Assembly: GCF_028281305.1 (NCBI RefSeq)
Contig: NZ_JANQKD010000080.1
Span: 62,001-126,000, forward strand
Source: Pelagibius sp.
GTDB taxonomy: Bacteria; Pseudomonadota; Alphaproteobacteria; Kiloniellales; Kiloniellaceae
Direction of reading: 5' to 3'
DNA: 64,000 bases
The first letter of the stretch is position 1, and each line of letters begins with the position of its first letter. Positions 35,688 through 44,345 of the stretch are shown in pieces. A program made the position numbers and the translations under genes. The notes under the pieces are model-generated. The model saw only the letters and a program-made list of their open reading frames with translations. It searched no databases and was not told the origin of the DNA.

Positions 35688-36506
35688 ATGGCGCAGGCTA
35701 AAACGAGAGCGCAGCCGGCCACCCGGCTCCATGTCGACGACACTCTGGAGGAGGGCCGGACCCTCGGCCTGGACCGCGACCGGGCGCACTTCCTGCGCTC
35801 GGTGCTGCGCCTCGGCCCCGGCGCGCGCCTGGCGGTTTTCAACGCCCGCGACGGCGAGTGGCAGGCCGAGATCGAGGGGTTGGGCAAGGGCTGGTGCTCC
35901 CTGAACGTCGGGGCGCAGCGGCGCAAGCCCGTACCGGAGCCCGACCTCTGGTTGGTCTTCGCGCCCATCAAACGCGCGCGCATCGATTTCATCGCGGAGA
36001 AGGCCACCGAGCTCGGCGTCGCCGTGCTGCAGCCGGTGATGACCCGCTTCACGGCGGTGAGCCGTGTCAACGAGGATCGCTTGGCGGCCAACGCCCGCGA
36101 AGCGGCCGAGCAGTGCGAACGCCTCAGCATCCCGGAGGTGCGGGAGACCCGCAGCCTGGGCGAGGTGCTCGACCAATGGCCGCAGGGCCGCCGCCTGCTG
36201 GTCTGCGCCGAATGGGGCGCCGCGCAACCCATCGCCGAAGCGCTGCAGGCCGTGCGCGCCGGGCGGGAGGGAAGCGGGACCTTCGCCACCGATCCCTGGG
36301 CCATCCTGACCGGGCCGGAGGGCGGCTTCGCGGAGAGCGAACTTGACGCCCTCCGCAAACTGCCCTTTGCTGTGCCGGTCGGGCTGGGGCCGCGCATTCT
36401 GCGCGCCGACACCGCGGCGCTGGCGGCCTTGGCCTGCTGGCAGGCGGTGCTGGGCGACGGTGCGGAACGTCCGCCGGCGGAACTGGCGGGCTTTCCGACG
36501 GGCTAA
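35688..36506 (+). CDS. rsmE: 16S rRNA (uracil-1498-N3)-methyltransferase
   Basis: RsmE methylates U1498 of 16S rRNA at N3. The 272-residue protein has an N-terminal PUA-like domain ('AHFLRSVLRLGPGARLAVFNARDGEW' in parts) and a C-terminal SPOUT knot with 'LVFAPIKRARIDFIAEKATELGV', 'REAAEQCERLSIPEV', 'ILTGPEGGFAESEL' and 'VGLGPRILRADTAALAAL', all family hallmarks. In alphaproteobacteria ubiA, rsmE and gshA are commonly adjacent in this order, as here. Confidence 0.95.
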   Translation: MAQAKTRAQPATRLHVDDTLEEGRTLGLDRDRAHFLRSVLRLGPGARLAVFNARDGEWQAEIEGLGKGWCSLNVGAQRRKPVPEPDLWLVFAPIKRARIDFIAEKATELGVAVLQPVMTRFTAVSRVNEDRLAANAREAAEQCERLSIPEVRETRSLGEVLDQWPQGRRLLVCAEWGAAQPIAEALQAVRAGREGSGTFATDPWAILTGPEGGFAESELDALRKLPFAVPVGLGPRILRADTAALAALACWQAVLGDGAERPPAELAGFPTG

Positions 36507-36841
36507 GACGTGAATTTGGGGACCAGCTTGGTCGGAGGTTTGCAATGCGCGGGCGAATACGAAGTTTCAAGACGCGGCAATGATCCCACAGTGATCCCCA
36601 GAACCTGAAGACCTGAGCGAAGGCCCCGCCGAGAGGGCCGCCGAACCAGGCGATCAATCAGGCAAGCAAGCAGGGCAAACAAGCAGGATCGAGATCCACC
36701 AGTCGGGCGTGCCGGGGGGCGGGCGCCGATACCATCCACCAAAAGGAAAATCTTCAGGGTCCGACGGCGTACCGGCACAACAGACTCCGGCACAAGGTCG
36801 ATCCCGGTGTAAGGTAATCCGGCACAAGGTTCGAAAACGGC
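36507..36841. other. rsmE-gshA gap with 16-bp tandem repeat
   Basis: 335 bases without a gene. From 36772 to 36834, just upstream of gshA, a degenerate repeat of about 16 bases occurs four times: CCGGCACAACAGACT, CCGGCACAAGGTCGAT, CCCGGTGTAAGGTAAT, CCGGCACAAGGTTCGA. The gap therefore carries the gshA 5' leader, with the repeat next to its start codon. Nothing else is recognised. Confidence 0.6.
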
Positions 36842-38206
36842 ATGTCCGCTCCTCCCCAGGTTCAGGGCGAGACCCTGACCGACAAGGCGCAACTGATCGC
36901 CTATCTCGAGGCTGGCTGCAAACCCCCCGCAGACTGGCGCATCGGCACCGAGCACGAGAAGTTCTGCTACACGCTCGACGACTTCCGGCCCTTACCCTAC
37001 CACGGCGAGCGCAGCATCGAGGCGTTGCTGAAAGGCTTGCAGGCCTTCGGCTGGGACGGGGTGAAGGAGGGTGAGAACGTCATCGCGCTCACCCACAACG
37101 GCGCCAGCGTGTCGCTGGAACCCGGCGGCCAGGTGGAGCTTTCCGGCGCGCCGCTGGAGACCATCCACGACACCTGCAGCGAGGTGCATATTCACCTCGA
37201 CCAGATCAAGAAGGTGACGGAGCCCATGGGGGTCGCGGCCATGGGGCTGGGCTTCCAGCCCAAGTGGGCGCGCAGCGATATCTCCTGGATGCCCAAGGGC
37301 CGCTACAAGATCATGGGTGCCTATATGCCCAAGGTGGGCAACCTGGGGCTCGACATGATGCTGCGCACCTGCACGGTGCAGGTGAACCTGGACTTCCAGT
37401 CCGAAGCCGACATGGTGAAGAAGTTCCGCGTCAGCCTGGCCCTGCAGCCTATCGCCACGGCGCTCTTCGCCAACTCCCCCTTCACCGAGGGGCAGCCCAA
37501 CGGCTTCCTCAGCTACCGCAGCCATATCTGGACCGATACCGATCCGGACCGCACCGGGGTGCTGCCCTTCGTCTTCGAGGACGGCATGGGCTTCGTGCGC
37601 AACGTCGACCACGGGCTCGACGTGCCGATGTACTTCGTCTACCGCGGCGGAAAGTACATCGACGCCTCCGGCCAGTCGTTCCGCGATTTCCTCGACGGCC
37701 GATTACCGGCCCTGCCGGGCGAAAAGCCCAGGCTGGGCGACTGGGCCGACCATCTCTCGACACTGTTCCCGGAGGTTCGCCTGAAGCGCTTCCTGGAGAT
37801 GCGCGGCGCCGACGGCGGACCCTGGAAGTCGCTCTGCGCATTGCCGGCCTTCTGGGTCGGCCTGCTCTACGACGACACCGCGCTAGATGCTGCCTGGGAT
37901 CTGGTGAAGGACTGGACTCTGGAGGATCACCGCTATCTGCGCGCCGAGGTACCCAAGCAGGCCCTCCACACGCCGTTTCACGGCAGGACAGTCAACGCCG
38001 TTGCCCACCAGGCGGTGGAGATCGCCGCCGAGGGTCTGAAGGCGCGCAACCGGCTGGACGGGCAGGGCGACAACGAGAGCCATTTCCTCGCCCTGCTGCG
38101 CAGCCGCGTGGAGCGTGAGAAGTGCCCGGCCGAATACCTTCTGGATGACTTTCACGGCCGCTGGGGCGGCACCATCGACCCGATTTTCACCGAATGCGCC
38201 TACTGA
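36842..38206 (+). CDS. gshA: glutamate-cysteine ligase (plant/alphaproteobacterial type)
   Basis: The first enzyme of glutathione synthesis. The 454 residues match the GshA class shared by alphaproteobacteria and plants. It shows 'DWRIGTEHEKFCYTLDDFRPLPY', 'VSLEPGGQVELSGAPLETIH', 'KGRYKIMGAYMPKVGNLGLDMMLRTCTVQVNLDF' in pieces and 'LFANSPFTEGQPNGFLSYRSHIW'. It ends 'DPIFTECAY', the typical C-terminus. ATG 36842 has only weak ribosome-binding sequence; a 16-bp tandem repeat lies directly upstream. gshB is not in the window. Confidence 0.96.
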   Translation: MSAPPQVQGETLTDKAQLIAYLEAGCKPPADWRIGTEHEKFCYTLDDFRPLPYHGERSIEALLKGLQAFGWDGVKEGENVIALTHNGASVSLEPGGQVELSGAPLETIHDTCSEVHIHLDQIKKVTEPMGVAAMGLGFQPKWARSDISWMPKGRYKIMGAYMPKVGNLGLDMMLRTCTVQVNLDFQSEADMVKKFRVSLALQPIATALFANSPFTEGQPNGFLSYRSHIWTDTDPDRTGVLPFVFEDGMGFVRNVDHGLDVPMYFVYRGGKYIDASGQSFRDFLDGRLPALPGEKPRLGDWADHLSTLFPEVRLKRFLEMRGADGGPWKSLCALPAFWVGLLYDDTALDAAWDLVKDWTLEDHRYLRAEVPKQALHTPFHGRTVNAVAHQAVEIAAEGLKARNRLDGQGDNESHFLALLRSRVEREKCPAEYLLDDFHGRWGGTIDPIFTECAY

Positions 38207-38431
38207 CCGGCGGCGCACACCAATCGGGTGGCGCCTCTCGGCCGGGTTCGCCCTCTGGTAGGCGGATCGGCGCAACTCGGCTCCCTTGACCCTCCAAATG
38301 ATCGAATTTGGTCACAGGTCCATTGAACCTGGGCGTGCATACTGCCCGACATCCGTTCAACGGCAGAAGCCGAGAGACCGGATAGGGGCAGGGGACACGC
38401 AGGGGGCATACCGTTGAACGAAAAAAGGCGC

Positions 38432-38866
38432 ATGGTTGACGCCCGGCTGCGGGATTTGCGCGCGGCTGAAAAGGTCATGCCCGCGTCGGACAAGCCCGCA
38501 TTCGACAAAGGCGAGGTCCCTGCGTCCGACTCCAAAGACCGGATCGGCGTCGAAGTCGAGGCCCCGCATGGCGCGGGTATCTTCGTGGTCTATGCCCGCG
38601 TGGGACCTCTGCCCGAAAACCCGGCGGCCGCGGCGGATCTTCTCGTGAAGGCAATGGCCAGCAATCTGTGTTTGGCGGCGACCGGCGGGGGCTCGCTCGG
38701 CCTTGATGCCCGGTCGGGCATGCTGGTTCTATCCTACATTGAGGAATCCAGGGAAACCGACCGGGAGCGTCTGGCGGAGGTCGTTGCGCTCTGCCGCCGC
38801 AAGACAGCCGAACTGCGCGGCCGTCTGCTGGAAGACCGGCACTCGCAAAACTGGATCAGCATCTAG
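38432..38866 (+). CDS. type III secretion chaperone-like (CesT/Tir type) protein
   Basis: A 144-residue soluble acidic protein. 'GIFVVYARVGPLPENPAAAADLLVKAMASNLCLAATGGGSLGLDARSGMLVLSYIEESRE' (read in parts) resembles the CesT/Tir chaperone fold, in which 'A..LL..N' is followed by a short 'G..LGLD...G.L.L' strand pair. No type III secretion genes are present nearby, so it may be an orphan chaperone-fold protein with another role. ATG 38432 has AAAGG upstream; a TTG 18 bases earlier is an alternative. Its last 4 bases overlap the convergent gene. Confidence 0.65.
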   Translation: MVDARLRDLRAAEKVMPASDKPAFDKGEVPASDSKDRIGVEVEAPHGAGIFVVYARVGPLPENPAAAADLLVKAMASNLCLAATGGGSLGLDARSGMLVLSYIEESRETDRERLAEVVALCRRKTAELRGRLLEDRHSQNWISI

Positions 38867-39402
38867 TCCGCGGCTGCTGCCGGCGCGCCTTGCGCCGCCT
38901 CCTTGGCGCGGGCCTGCTTGGCCAGGGTGAGGGCGCGCACCAGGGCCGGCGGCATGTCGCCTTGCGCCTCTTCCTGCGCCGGGGTCAGACCCAGTTCCCG
39001 CAGCTCCGCGGCGGCCTCGGTCGCCAGGATCTCCGCCCTCAGCGCCGCAATCCGGGAATCGACCGTTGTGCCGCGGCCAAAGCTGCGCCGGGTGGCGACG
39101 CCGCGGAAGGTGCGCGGCTGGGTCAGGGCCGAGCGGCCGGCGCCGATGACGTTGGAGGTGCGCGGCGGCGTGCCGGTCACGGCGAAGTTGCCGACCCGCT
39201 GTCCGGCGGGGCCGTTGTTGAAGATGATGGTCCTGCCCACCGTGTTGTGGGAGCCGCGGGTGCCGCAGAACACCGAGGAGCCGATGGAGGTGCAGGAAGC
39301 CTGCGCCTGCGACGGCAGCAGCGCCACGGTGGTGGCTGCGGCCATGACGGCGGGGGCCAGAAATGCCGCCCCCCACAGGAGGGAACGTGCAAGAACGTTC
39401 AT
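38863..39402 (-). CDS. secreted protein with 'LRELGLTPAQE' C-terminus
   Basis: A 179-residue exported protein of unknown family. The signal peptide ends near 'LLPSQAQAS'. Two Cys in 'SCTSIGSSVFCG' may form a disulfide at the mature N-terminus. The middle is Thr/Arg/Gly-rich and basic. The C-terminal about 75 residues, 'RIAALRAEILATEAAAELRE' then 'LGLTPAQEEAQGDMPPALVRALTLAKQARA', are helical and shared with the next gene (39582-40334). AAGGGAG gives a strong ribosome binding site. The stop overlaps the convergent chaperone-like gene by 4 bases. Confidence 0.75.
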   Translation of the reverse strand: MNVLARSLLWGAAFLAPAVMAAATTVALLPSQAQASCTSIGSSVFCGTRGSHNTVGRTIIFNNGPAGQRVGNFAVTGTPPRTSNVIGAGRSALTQPRTFRGVATRRSFGRGTTVDSRIAALRAEILATEAAAELRELGLTPAQEEAQGDMPPALVRALTLAKQARAKEAAQGAPAAAAD

Positions 39403-39581
39403 CGCCTTACTCCCTTGTTGTTTGCGGTGCGCAAAGCAGCCGCCTGCAAGAGATACGGGCCGTCCCCCCGTTCGGCTTCAGCGTCAGTATGCCCCCTGTG
39501 TCCGCAAGGTCCAAGGACAACAGGGGCCAAGGGCAACAGAGGCCAAGGGGTGCCTTCCGGGGCACCCCTTGCCTGCTGATC

Positions 39582-40334
39582 CTAGCCGTCGCCGTCCGCT
39601 CCGGCGGATGCCGCTTGCTGGGCGCGGGCCTGCTTAGCCAGGGTGAGGGCGCGCATCAGGGCCGGCGGCATGGTGGGCGCCGCCGCTTCCTGCGCCGGAG
39701 TCAGGCCGAGCTCGCGGAGCCGTGCCTCGGCATCGAGGGCCAGGGCCTCGGCGCGCAGCGCACGGACCCGCGAGTCGTCGAAGGGGCCGCGGCGGAACCC
39801 GCTGGGCCGCGGGCCGAAGAGGGTGGTGCTGCTCAGGCGGCTGCCGCGCACCAGGGGCAGGGTGCGCCCGCGCAGCACACTTGATCCGCCGAAGCTGCGA
39901 TCACGCCGCAGCAGCCCGGAGGTCAGGGAATTGCCGAAGCGGGTCGGCGCTGCCGAACTGCCGAAGCTGCGGTCGCGCTGCAGAAACCGGCTGTTGAAGG
40001 AGGAGTTGAAGCCGCGCGGGCCGACCGATGAGCGGTTGTTCCGGAAAGTGCTGCGGAACGTGCTCCGGTTGCTGCGTTTGCTGAAACCGGCCAGATGGAG
40101 GCGCGCCGCAGCGGGCTGACGGTCCAGGACGGCCGTGCCCCTCAGCAGGGCTCCCGCGGCGATCCCGCCCGCCGGAGCGGGGCCGTAGGAGCGATCGAGG
40201 GAGCCGGTGAGGGCGCCCGGGCCGAGGGCTATTGGGCTGAGGGCGGCCGCGCTTTGCGCCGCGACGGCCGGGGCGATCAGCGCCACAGCCAGGATGGCTG
40301 CGCGCCGGAGACTCTGAACGGGTTGAAATCGCAT
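39582..40334 (-). CDS. secreted Arg/Ser-rich protein, paralogue of the preceding
   Basis: A 250-residue exported protein (signal peptide ending near 'IAPAVAAQSAAA'). The mature middle (about 85-185) is strongly basic and low-complexity, rich in F/R/S/N ('RSTFRSTFRNNRSS', 'RDRSFGSSAAPTRFGNSLTSG', 'RRDRSFGGSSVLRG'), with no Cys. The C-terminus repeats the module of the neighbouring gene: 'VRALRAEALALDAEARLREL' then 'GLTPAQEAAAPTMPPALMRALTLAKQARA'. A nucleic-acid or polyanion-binding role is possible from composition only. AAAGGAAAGG precedes the ATG. Confidence 0.72.
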   Translation of the reverse strand: MRFQPVQSLRRAAILAVALIAPAVAAQSAAALSPIALGPGALTGSLDRSYGPAPAGGIAAGALLRGTAVLDRQPAAARLHLAGFSKRSNRSTFRSTFRNNRSSVGPRGFNSSFNSRFLQRDRSFGSSAAPTRFGNSLTSGLLRRDRSFGGSSVLRGRTLPLVRGSRLSSTTLFGPRPSGFRRGPFDDSRVRALRAEALALDAEARLRELGLTPAQEAAAPTMPPALMRALTLAKQARAQQAASAGADGDG

Positions 40335-40676
40335 GTCTTTCCTTTCCTTTAGCGTCCCCCGGCAGGCTCCCCTGGCTGTTGCGCACACCCCCTTTTCGAA
40401 AATCCCGCTTTTCCTGACCTGTGGTCGGGCTTCTGCCCTGGCAAGCGAGATGGCCGGCGCCGGCGCTCCGCTCAAGGCACGATTTCGCGAGGTCTGCGTC
40501 AGGAAGGGCCGTCCGCGAGACCCTCTGCGCCGGTTCGCGCCGGGTCGCGCCGGGTCGCGCCGGTTCGCGCCGGTTCGCCCTGGCCGTTTGCGCTTCGTCC
40601 GGAGCTGAGACAGGATAGCGCCGGGCCTGCCGGGCACCCTGGACTTCGATCGGCGGGCGCCTGGGGGCGACAGCCA
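40335..40676. other. divergent gap with 10-bp tandem repeat
   Basis: 342 bases between the Arg/Ser-rich protein gene and a small rightward membrane-protein gene. From 40527 to 40576 there are five head-to-tail 10-base units in two versions, GCGCCGGTTC and GCGCCGGGTC (order A-B-B-A-A). No coding frame with family similarity was found. Confidence 0.6.
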
Positions 40677-40901
40677 ATGGATTCGAACGACCGGAACACG
40701 AACGATCGGCGCTGGCTGCGATACTGGGCGCTGCGGATCGGTGCCACCGCCTACCTGCTCTTTGTCTTTGCCTTCCTGGCCGGCCATCCGCGGCCGGGCA
40801 GCGTCGACAGCCTGACCCATGCCCTGACCATGGCGCTGGTCCCCGCCCTGATCGGCACGCTGGTTGCCCTCGCGGTCATGCTGTATCTGCGCCGCCGCTA
40901 A
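40677..40901 (+). CDS. small two-helix membrane protein
   Basis: A 74-residue protein with a hydrophilic Asp/Asn/Arg-rich N-terminus (1-15) and two hydrophobic helices, about 19-38 ('LRIGATAYLLFVFAFLAGH') and 48-70 ('ALTMALVPALIGTLVALAVMLYL'), ending in three Arg. This predicts an inner-membrane hairpin. I do not recognise the family. It lies alone ahead of the RidA gene, 143 bases away. Confidence 0.6.
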   Translation: MDSNDRNTNDRRWLRYWALRIGATAYLLFVFAFLAGHPRPGSVDSLTHALTMALVPALIGTLVALAVMLYLRRR

Positions 40902-41044
40902 TGTTTTGCGCCAGCCCGGATTGATCCTCGCCGCCACTAGCCCAAGCTTGCCTTTGTCGCTTAAGCTGCTGTCCAAGAGCCTAAAGGGGGGGCTCAGGCT
41001 AGGCGTCGCTCGAATGGGCGCGGGCCCAAGAAGGAGCAGCAGGC

Positions 41045-41428
41045 ATGCGCATCTTGCACACCCCCGGGGGCATCGCCCCGCCGTTCTCGCGCTACAGTCA
41101 TGGCGTCGAAGCCAAGAACGTGAGCCGCTGGCTGTCGGTCTCCGGCCAGGTGGGCGTCGCCAGCGACGGCAATCTGGCGGAAGGCGCGGCTGCCCAGATG
41201 GAACAGGCCTGGCGCAATATCTTCGAGGTCCTGGCCTCCGCCCGGATGGCGCCGGAGAACCTGGTCAAGATCACGGCCTTCCTGACCAGCCGCGAGGACC
41301 TGGGCACCTTTCGGGAGGTGCGCGACCGCCTGCTGGGGGCCGCGCAGCCCGCCTCCAGCCTGGTTGTCGTCGCCGGCCTTGCCGATCCCGCCTGGCTGGT
41401 GGAGATCGAGGCGCTCGCGGCCGCCTGA
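41045..41428 (+). CDS. RidA/YjgF family protein
   Basis: A 127-residue Rid-family protein; RidA members hydrolyse reactive enamine/imine intermediates made by PLP enzymes. It shows 'SRWLSVSGQVGVASDGNLAEGAAAQMEQAWRNIFEVLASA' in parts, and 'ENLVKITAFLTSREDLGTFREVRDRLLG' as the trimer-forming core. The catalytic Arg of RidA near the C-terminus ('RxxVE') is not evident, since the end reads 'DPAWLVEIEALAAA', so this is probably a Rid subfamily other than RidA proper. AGGAGCAG precedes the ATG. Confidence 0.88.
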   Translation: MRILHTPGGIAPPFSRYSHGVEAKNVSRWLSVSGQVGVASDGNLAEGAAAQMEQAWRNIFEVLASARMAPENLVKITAFLTSREDLGTFREVRDRLLGAAQPASSLVVVAGLADPAWLVEIEALAAA

Positions 41429-41467
41429 CGGCGGCCCGCGGGCAGCCTCCTTGCTTCAGGACCGATC

Positions 41468-42613
41468 TCAGGTCACGGCAAGCGGGTTACCGGGGGACCC
41501 GGTCGCGCCCTTGATCGGCAGCGGTGCAAAGACATAGGCGAACTGCCAGGTGCCGTCGGCGGCCAGGCTCTCGAAATCGAGGTTCTCCTGCAGATAGATC
41601 CCGTGGCGGACCAGCAGTTCCTGATGCACCGGGAACACCTGGTTGCTGTCGGGATTGGGCACCACCTCGACGCCCCAGGTGTCCGCACCCACCAGCGACA
41701 CCTGCCGTTCGGCAAGGTAGCGGGCGGCCTCCATGCCGATGCCCGGCGCCCCATTGTTGTAGCGGGCGTTGTCTTCCTTCCACAGCAGGCCCCAGCCGGT
41801 GCGCACCATCACCACATCGCCGGGCGCAATGGCTTCGGCGGAGAGCCCCTGGCGCTCCAGCGCCGCCAGCAGGTCGGCCAGGGTGACTTCGGTGCCCGCC
41901 TCCAGCATGCCGCCCTTCAGGCCCATGACGTCGACCAGCAGGCCGGGGGTGAAGAAGGGTTTGACGTTTTCGACGCCCAGCTTCTTCAGCCCGTAGGGCG
42001 AGGCCGCTTCGGCCATGGTCACGCCGTTGTAGAGCCGCCGCCGGGTCTGCTCGCCCGGTGCGCCGGCCTCGACGCCGATATGACCCAGACCGTCGAACTG
42101 GGTGCCGACCTGGCCGATTTCGGTGGCCAGGAACTCGTCGTTCCAGATGATCTTGTTGTCGCCGAAGGTGCCGCCGGTGGGCATGCCGGGCGTGCGCAGG
42201 GCGAAAACCCGTTCGCCGAACAGCGGCATGTCACGTTCGTAGACCCGGCCCAGGCTGTGCACCTTGCCTGTCCTGATCTGCTGGACGGCCGCCAGCGTCT
42301 TCTCCGGGGTCATGTGGTTGGAGGCGCCGGCCTGATCGTCGGGGCCCCAGCGCGAAGGCCACCACTTCTCGCCGATCGGCGTGTCGGCGGCGCCTGCGGT
42401 GCCGGGGGCGGCGATGCCCCCCAGGGCGGCGCTGGCCAACCCGAGTCCGGTCAATCCAAGCCCGGTTAATCCAAGCCTGGCGCCGGCCAGGAACCGGCGG
42501 CGCCCTGCTGCAACGCCTCCAGATGACTCCTTCACCGCGCCGTCGTCGGCGCCAACACATTTATGCGCCCCGGCCGCAGGTGCCGGGGACGTCCCATCTC
42601 CCTTGATACCCAT
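41468..42613 (-). CDS. Tat-exported cyclase-family protein (kynurenine formamidase-like)
   Basis: A 381-residue protein of the cyclase superfamily that includes KynB-type arylformamidases and isatin hydrolases. The long N-terminus carries the twin-arginine motif 'GRRRFLAGARLG' (about residues 37-48) followed by a repeated 'LGLTG' hydrophobic stretch and an Ala-rich cleavage region near residue 76. The metal site is 'QVGTQFDGLGHIG', a variant of HxGTHxDxPxH in which Gln replaces a His. 'DVVMVRTGWGLLW' and 'VSLVGADTWGVEV' are further family motifs. Periplasmic export is predicted. The substrate is unknown. Confidence 0.85.
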   Translation of the reverse strand: MGIKGDGTSPAPAAGAHKCVGADDGAVKESSGGVAAGRRRFLAGARLGLTGLGLTGLGLASAALGGIAAPGTAGAADTPIGEKWWPSRWGPDDQAGASNHMTPEKTLAAVQQIRTGKVHSLGRVYERDMPLFGERVFALRTPGMPTGGTFGDNKIIWNDEFLATEIGQVGTQFDGLGHIGVEAGAPGEQTRRRLYNGVTMAEAASPYGLKKLGVENVKPFFTPGLLVDVMGLKGGMLEAGTEVTLADLLAALERQGLSAEAIAPGDVVMVRTGWGLLWKEDNARYNNGAPGIGMEAARYLAERQVSLVGADTWGVEVVPNPDSNQVFPVHQELLVRHGIYLQENLDFESLAADGTWQFAYVFAPLPIKGATGSPGNPLAVT

Positions 42614-42752
42614 AGTGGCTTGCCTCGCTTTGCTTGACAGTGGACCTGTTTCCGCCGGGCAACCCTTTGTTCGCCTTCCTTCCTCCTTTACGGTGCAGGT
42701 CCTCTTGCCCCCTGACAGAAGCGAGGGGAGATACGGACCGCTGGTTGCCGCT

Positions 42753-44186
42753 TCAGGCTGCCGTGCCGCCGACGGTGATGGCGTCGATCAGCATGGTCGG
42801 TTGCCCAACCCCCACCGGCACCCCCTGGCCTTCCTTGCCGCAGGTGCCGACCCCGTCGTCCAGCTTCATGTCGTTGCCGATCATCCTGACCTTGGTCATG
42901 ACATCCGGCCCGTTGCCGATCAGGGTCGCGCCCTTGACCGGTGCGCCGAGCTTGCCGTTCTCGATCAGATAGGCCTCGGTGCAGGAGAACACGAACTTGC
43001 CCGATGTGATGTCCACCTGGCCGCCGCCGAAATTGACTGCGAAGAGGCCGCGGTCGACGGAGGCAAGGATCTCGTCCGGGTCCTTGTCCCCGGCCAGCAT
43101 GACCGTGTTGGTCATGCGCGGCATCGGGATGTGGGCGTAGCTCTGGCGCCGCCCGTTGCCGGTGGGCGTCATGCCCATCAGCCGTGCATTCTGGCGGTCC
43201 TGCATGTAGCCCTTGAGGATGCCGTCCTCGATCAGCACCGTGGGCTGGGTCGGCGTGCCCTCGTCGTCGATGGTCAGCGAACCGCGCCGGTCCTGCATGG
43301 TGCCGTCGTCCATCACCGTCACGCCCGGGGCGGCGACCCGCTCGCCCAGCAGGCCGGAGAAAGCCGAGGTCTTCTTGCGGTTGAAGTCGCCCTCCAGGCC
43401 GTGGCCCACCGCCTCGTGCAGCAGGATTCCCGGCCAGCCGGAGCCCAGCACAACGGGCATCTCGCCGGCCGGGGTGTCGACGGACTCCAGGTTCACCAGC
43501 GCGCGGCGCAGCGCCTCCTCGACGCCGGCCTGCCAGTAGACCGGGTCGAGCAGCAGGTTGTAGGCCAGCCGGCCGCCGCCGCCGTAGCCGCCCGCTTCCA
43601 TGCGGTCGCCCTCGCCGACGACAACAGAGATGTTGAGGCGCACCAGCGGGCGGATGTCGGCCGCCCGCTCGCCGCCGGCGCGCAGGATCTGCACCGCCTG
43701 CCACTCGCCGGCCAGGGAGGCGCTCACCTGCTTGACCCGCGGGTCTTTGGCGCGGGCGAAGGCGTCGATCTCGGCCAGCAGCTTCACCTTGTCCTCGAAG
43801 GGCACGGCGGCAATCGGGTTGTCGTCGCGGTAGAGAATGCGGTTGGTGCGCGCCGGGCCGTCGGCCATGGTGCCGGAGTGGCCGGACTGCACCGCCCGCA
43901 CGGTCTCCGCCGCGCGCTTCACCGCCGCCTCTGAAAGCTCGCTGGCATGGGCATAGCCGGCGGCCTCGCCGGCGATGGCGCGCAGGCCGAAGCCCTGCGA
44001 GGTGTCGAAGCTCGCCGACTTCAGCCGGCCGTCATCGAAGGCCAGGGCCTCGGACTGGCGGTATTCCAGGAACAGCTCGCCGTCGTCGGCGCCGGTCAGC
44101 GCATCGTCGACAGCCGCCTCCAAGCGGCTGCGGTCGAGCCCGGCTTTGGTGTAGAAGAGCGCGTCGGTTTCGGCGAGGTGGGACAT
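42753..44186 (-). CDS. tldD: metalloprotease TldD
   Basis: The catalytic subunit of the TldD/TldE (PmbA) protease. The 477 residues match the family. The active-site motif HExxxH is in 'GILLHEAVGHGLEGDFNRKKTS', with 'MQDRRGSLTIDDEGTPTQ', 'LKGYMQDRQNARLMGMTPTGNGRRQSYAH' (in parts) and 'VGTCGKEGQGVPVGVGQPTMLI' as conserved TldD segments. It is divergent from the DUF3422 gene. The partner gene pmbA lies at 14519-15862. Confidence 0.96.
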   Translation of the reverse strand: MSHLAETDALFYTKAGLDRSRLEAAVDDALTGADDGELFLEYRQSEALAFDDGRLKSASFDTSQGFGLRAIAGEAAGYAHASELSEAAVKRAAETVRAVQSGHSGTMADGPARTNRILYRDDNPIAAVPFEDKVKLLAEIDAFARAKDPRVKQVSASLAGEWQAVQILRAGGERAADIRPLVRLNISVVVGEGDRMEAGGYGGGGRLAYNLLLDPVYWQAGVEEALRRALVNLESVDTPAGEMPVVLGSGWPGILLHEAVGHGLEGDFNRKKTSAFSGLLGERVAAPGVTVMDDGTMQDRRGSLTIDDEGTPTQPTVLIEDGILKGYMQDRQNARLMGMTPTGNGRRQSYAHIPMPRMTNTVMLAGDKDPDEILASVDRGLFAVNFGGGQVDITSGKFVFSCTEAYLIENGKLGAPVKGATLIGNGPDVMTKVRMIGNDMKLDDGVGTCGKEGQGVPVGVGQPTMLIDAITVGGTAA

Positions 44187-44345
44187 GCAGAGATCTCCAG
44201 GATCCGCTTGAGGTCTGGCAAAGTGCCGTTAGCTTGCCTCAATATGGGGGCCGGCGGCCAGGATATCATCCCTTGGCCGGACCGCCGGGGCGCCGCCAGA
44301 GCGCCCGCGAGGGGAATTCTGAAGGGATAAGAGGGGGCGACAGCC

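Noticed and set aside
36842-38206. Alternative reading of gshA as EgtA (ergothioneine pathway)
   Set aside because: No egtB/egtD genes nearby and the sequence matches the alphaproteobacterial/plant GshA type along its full length.
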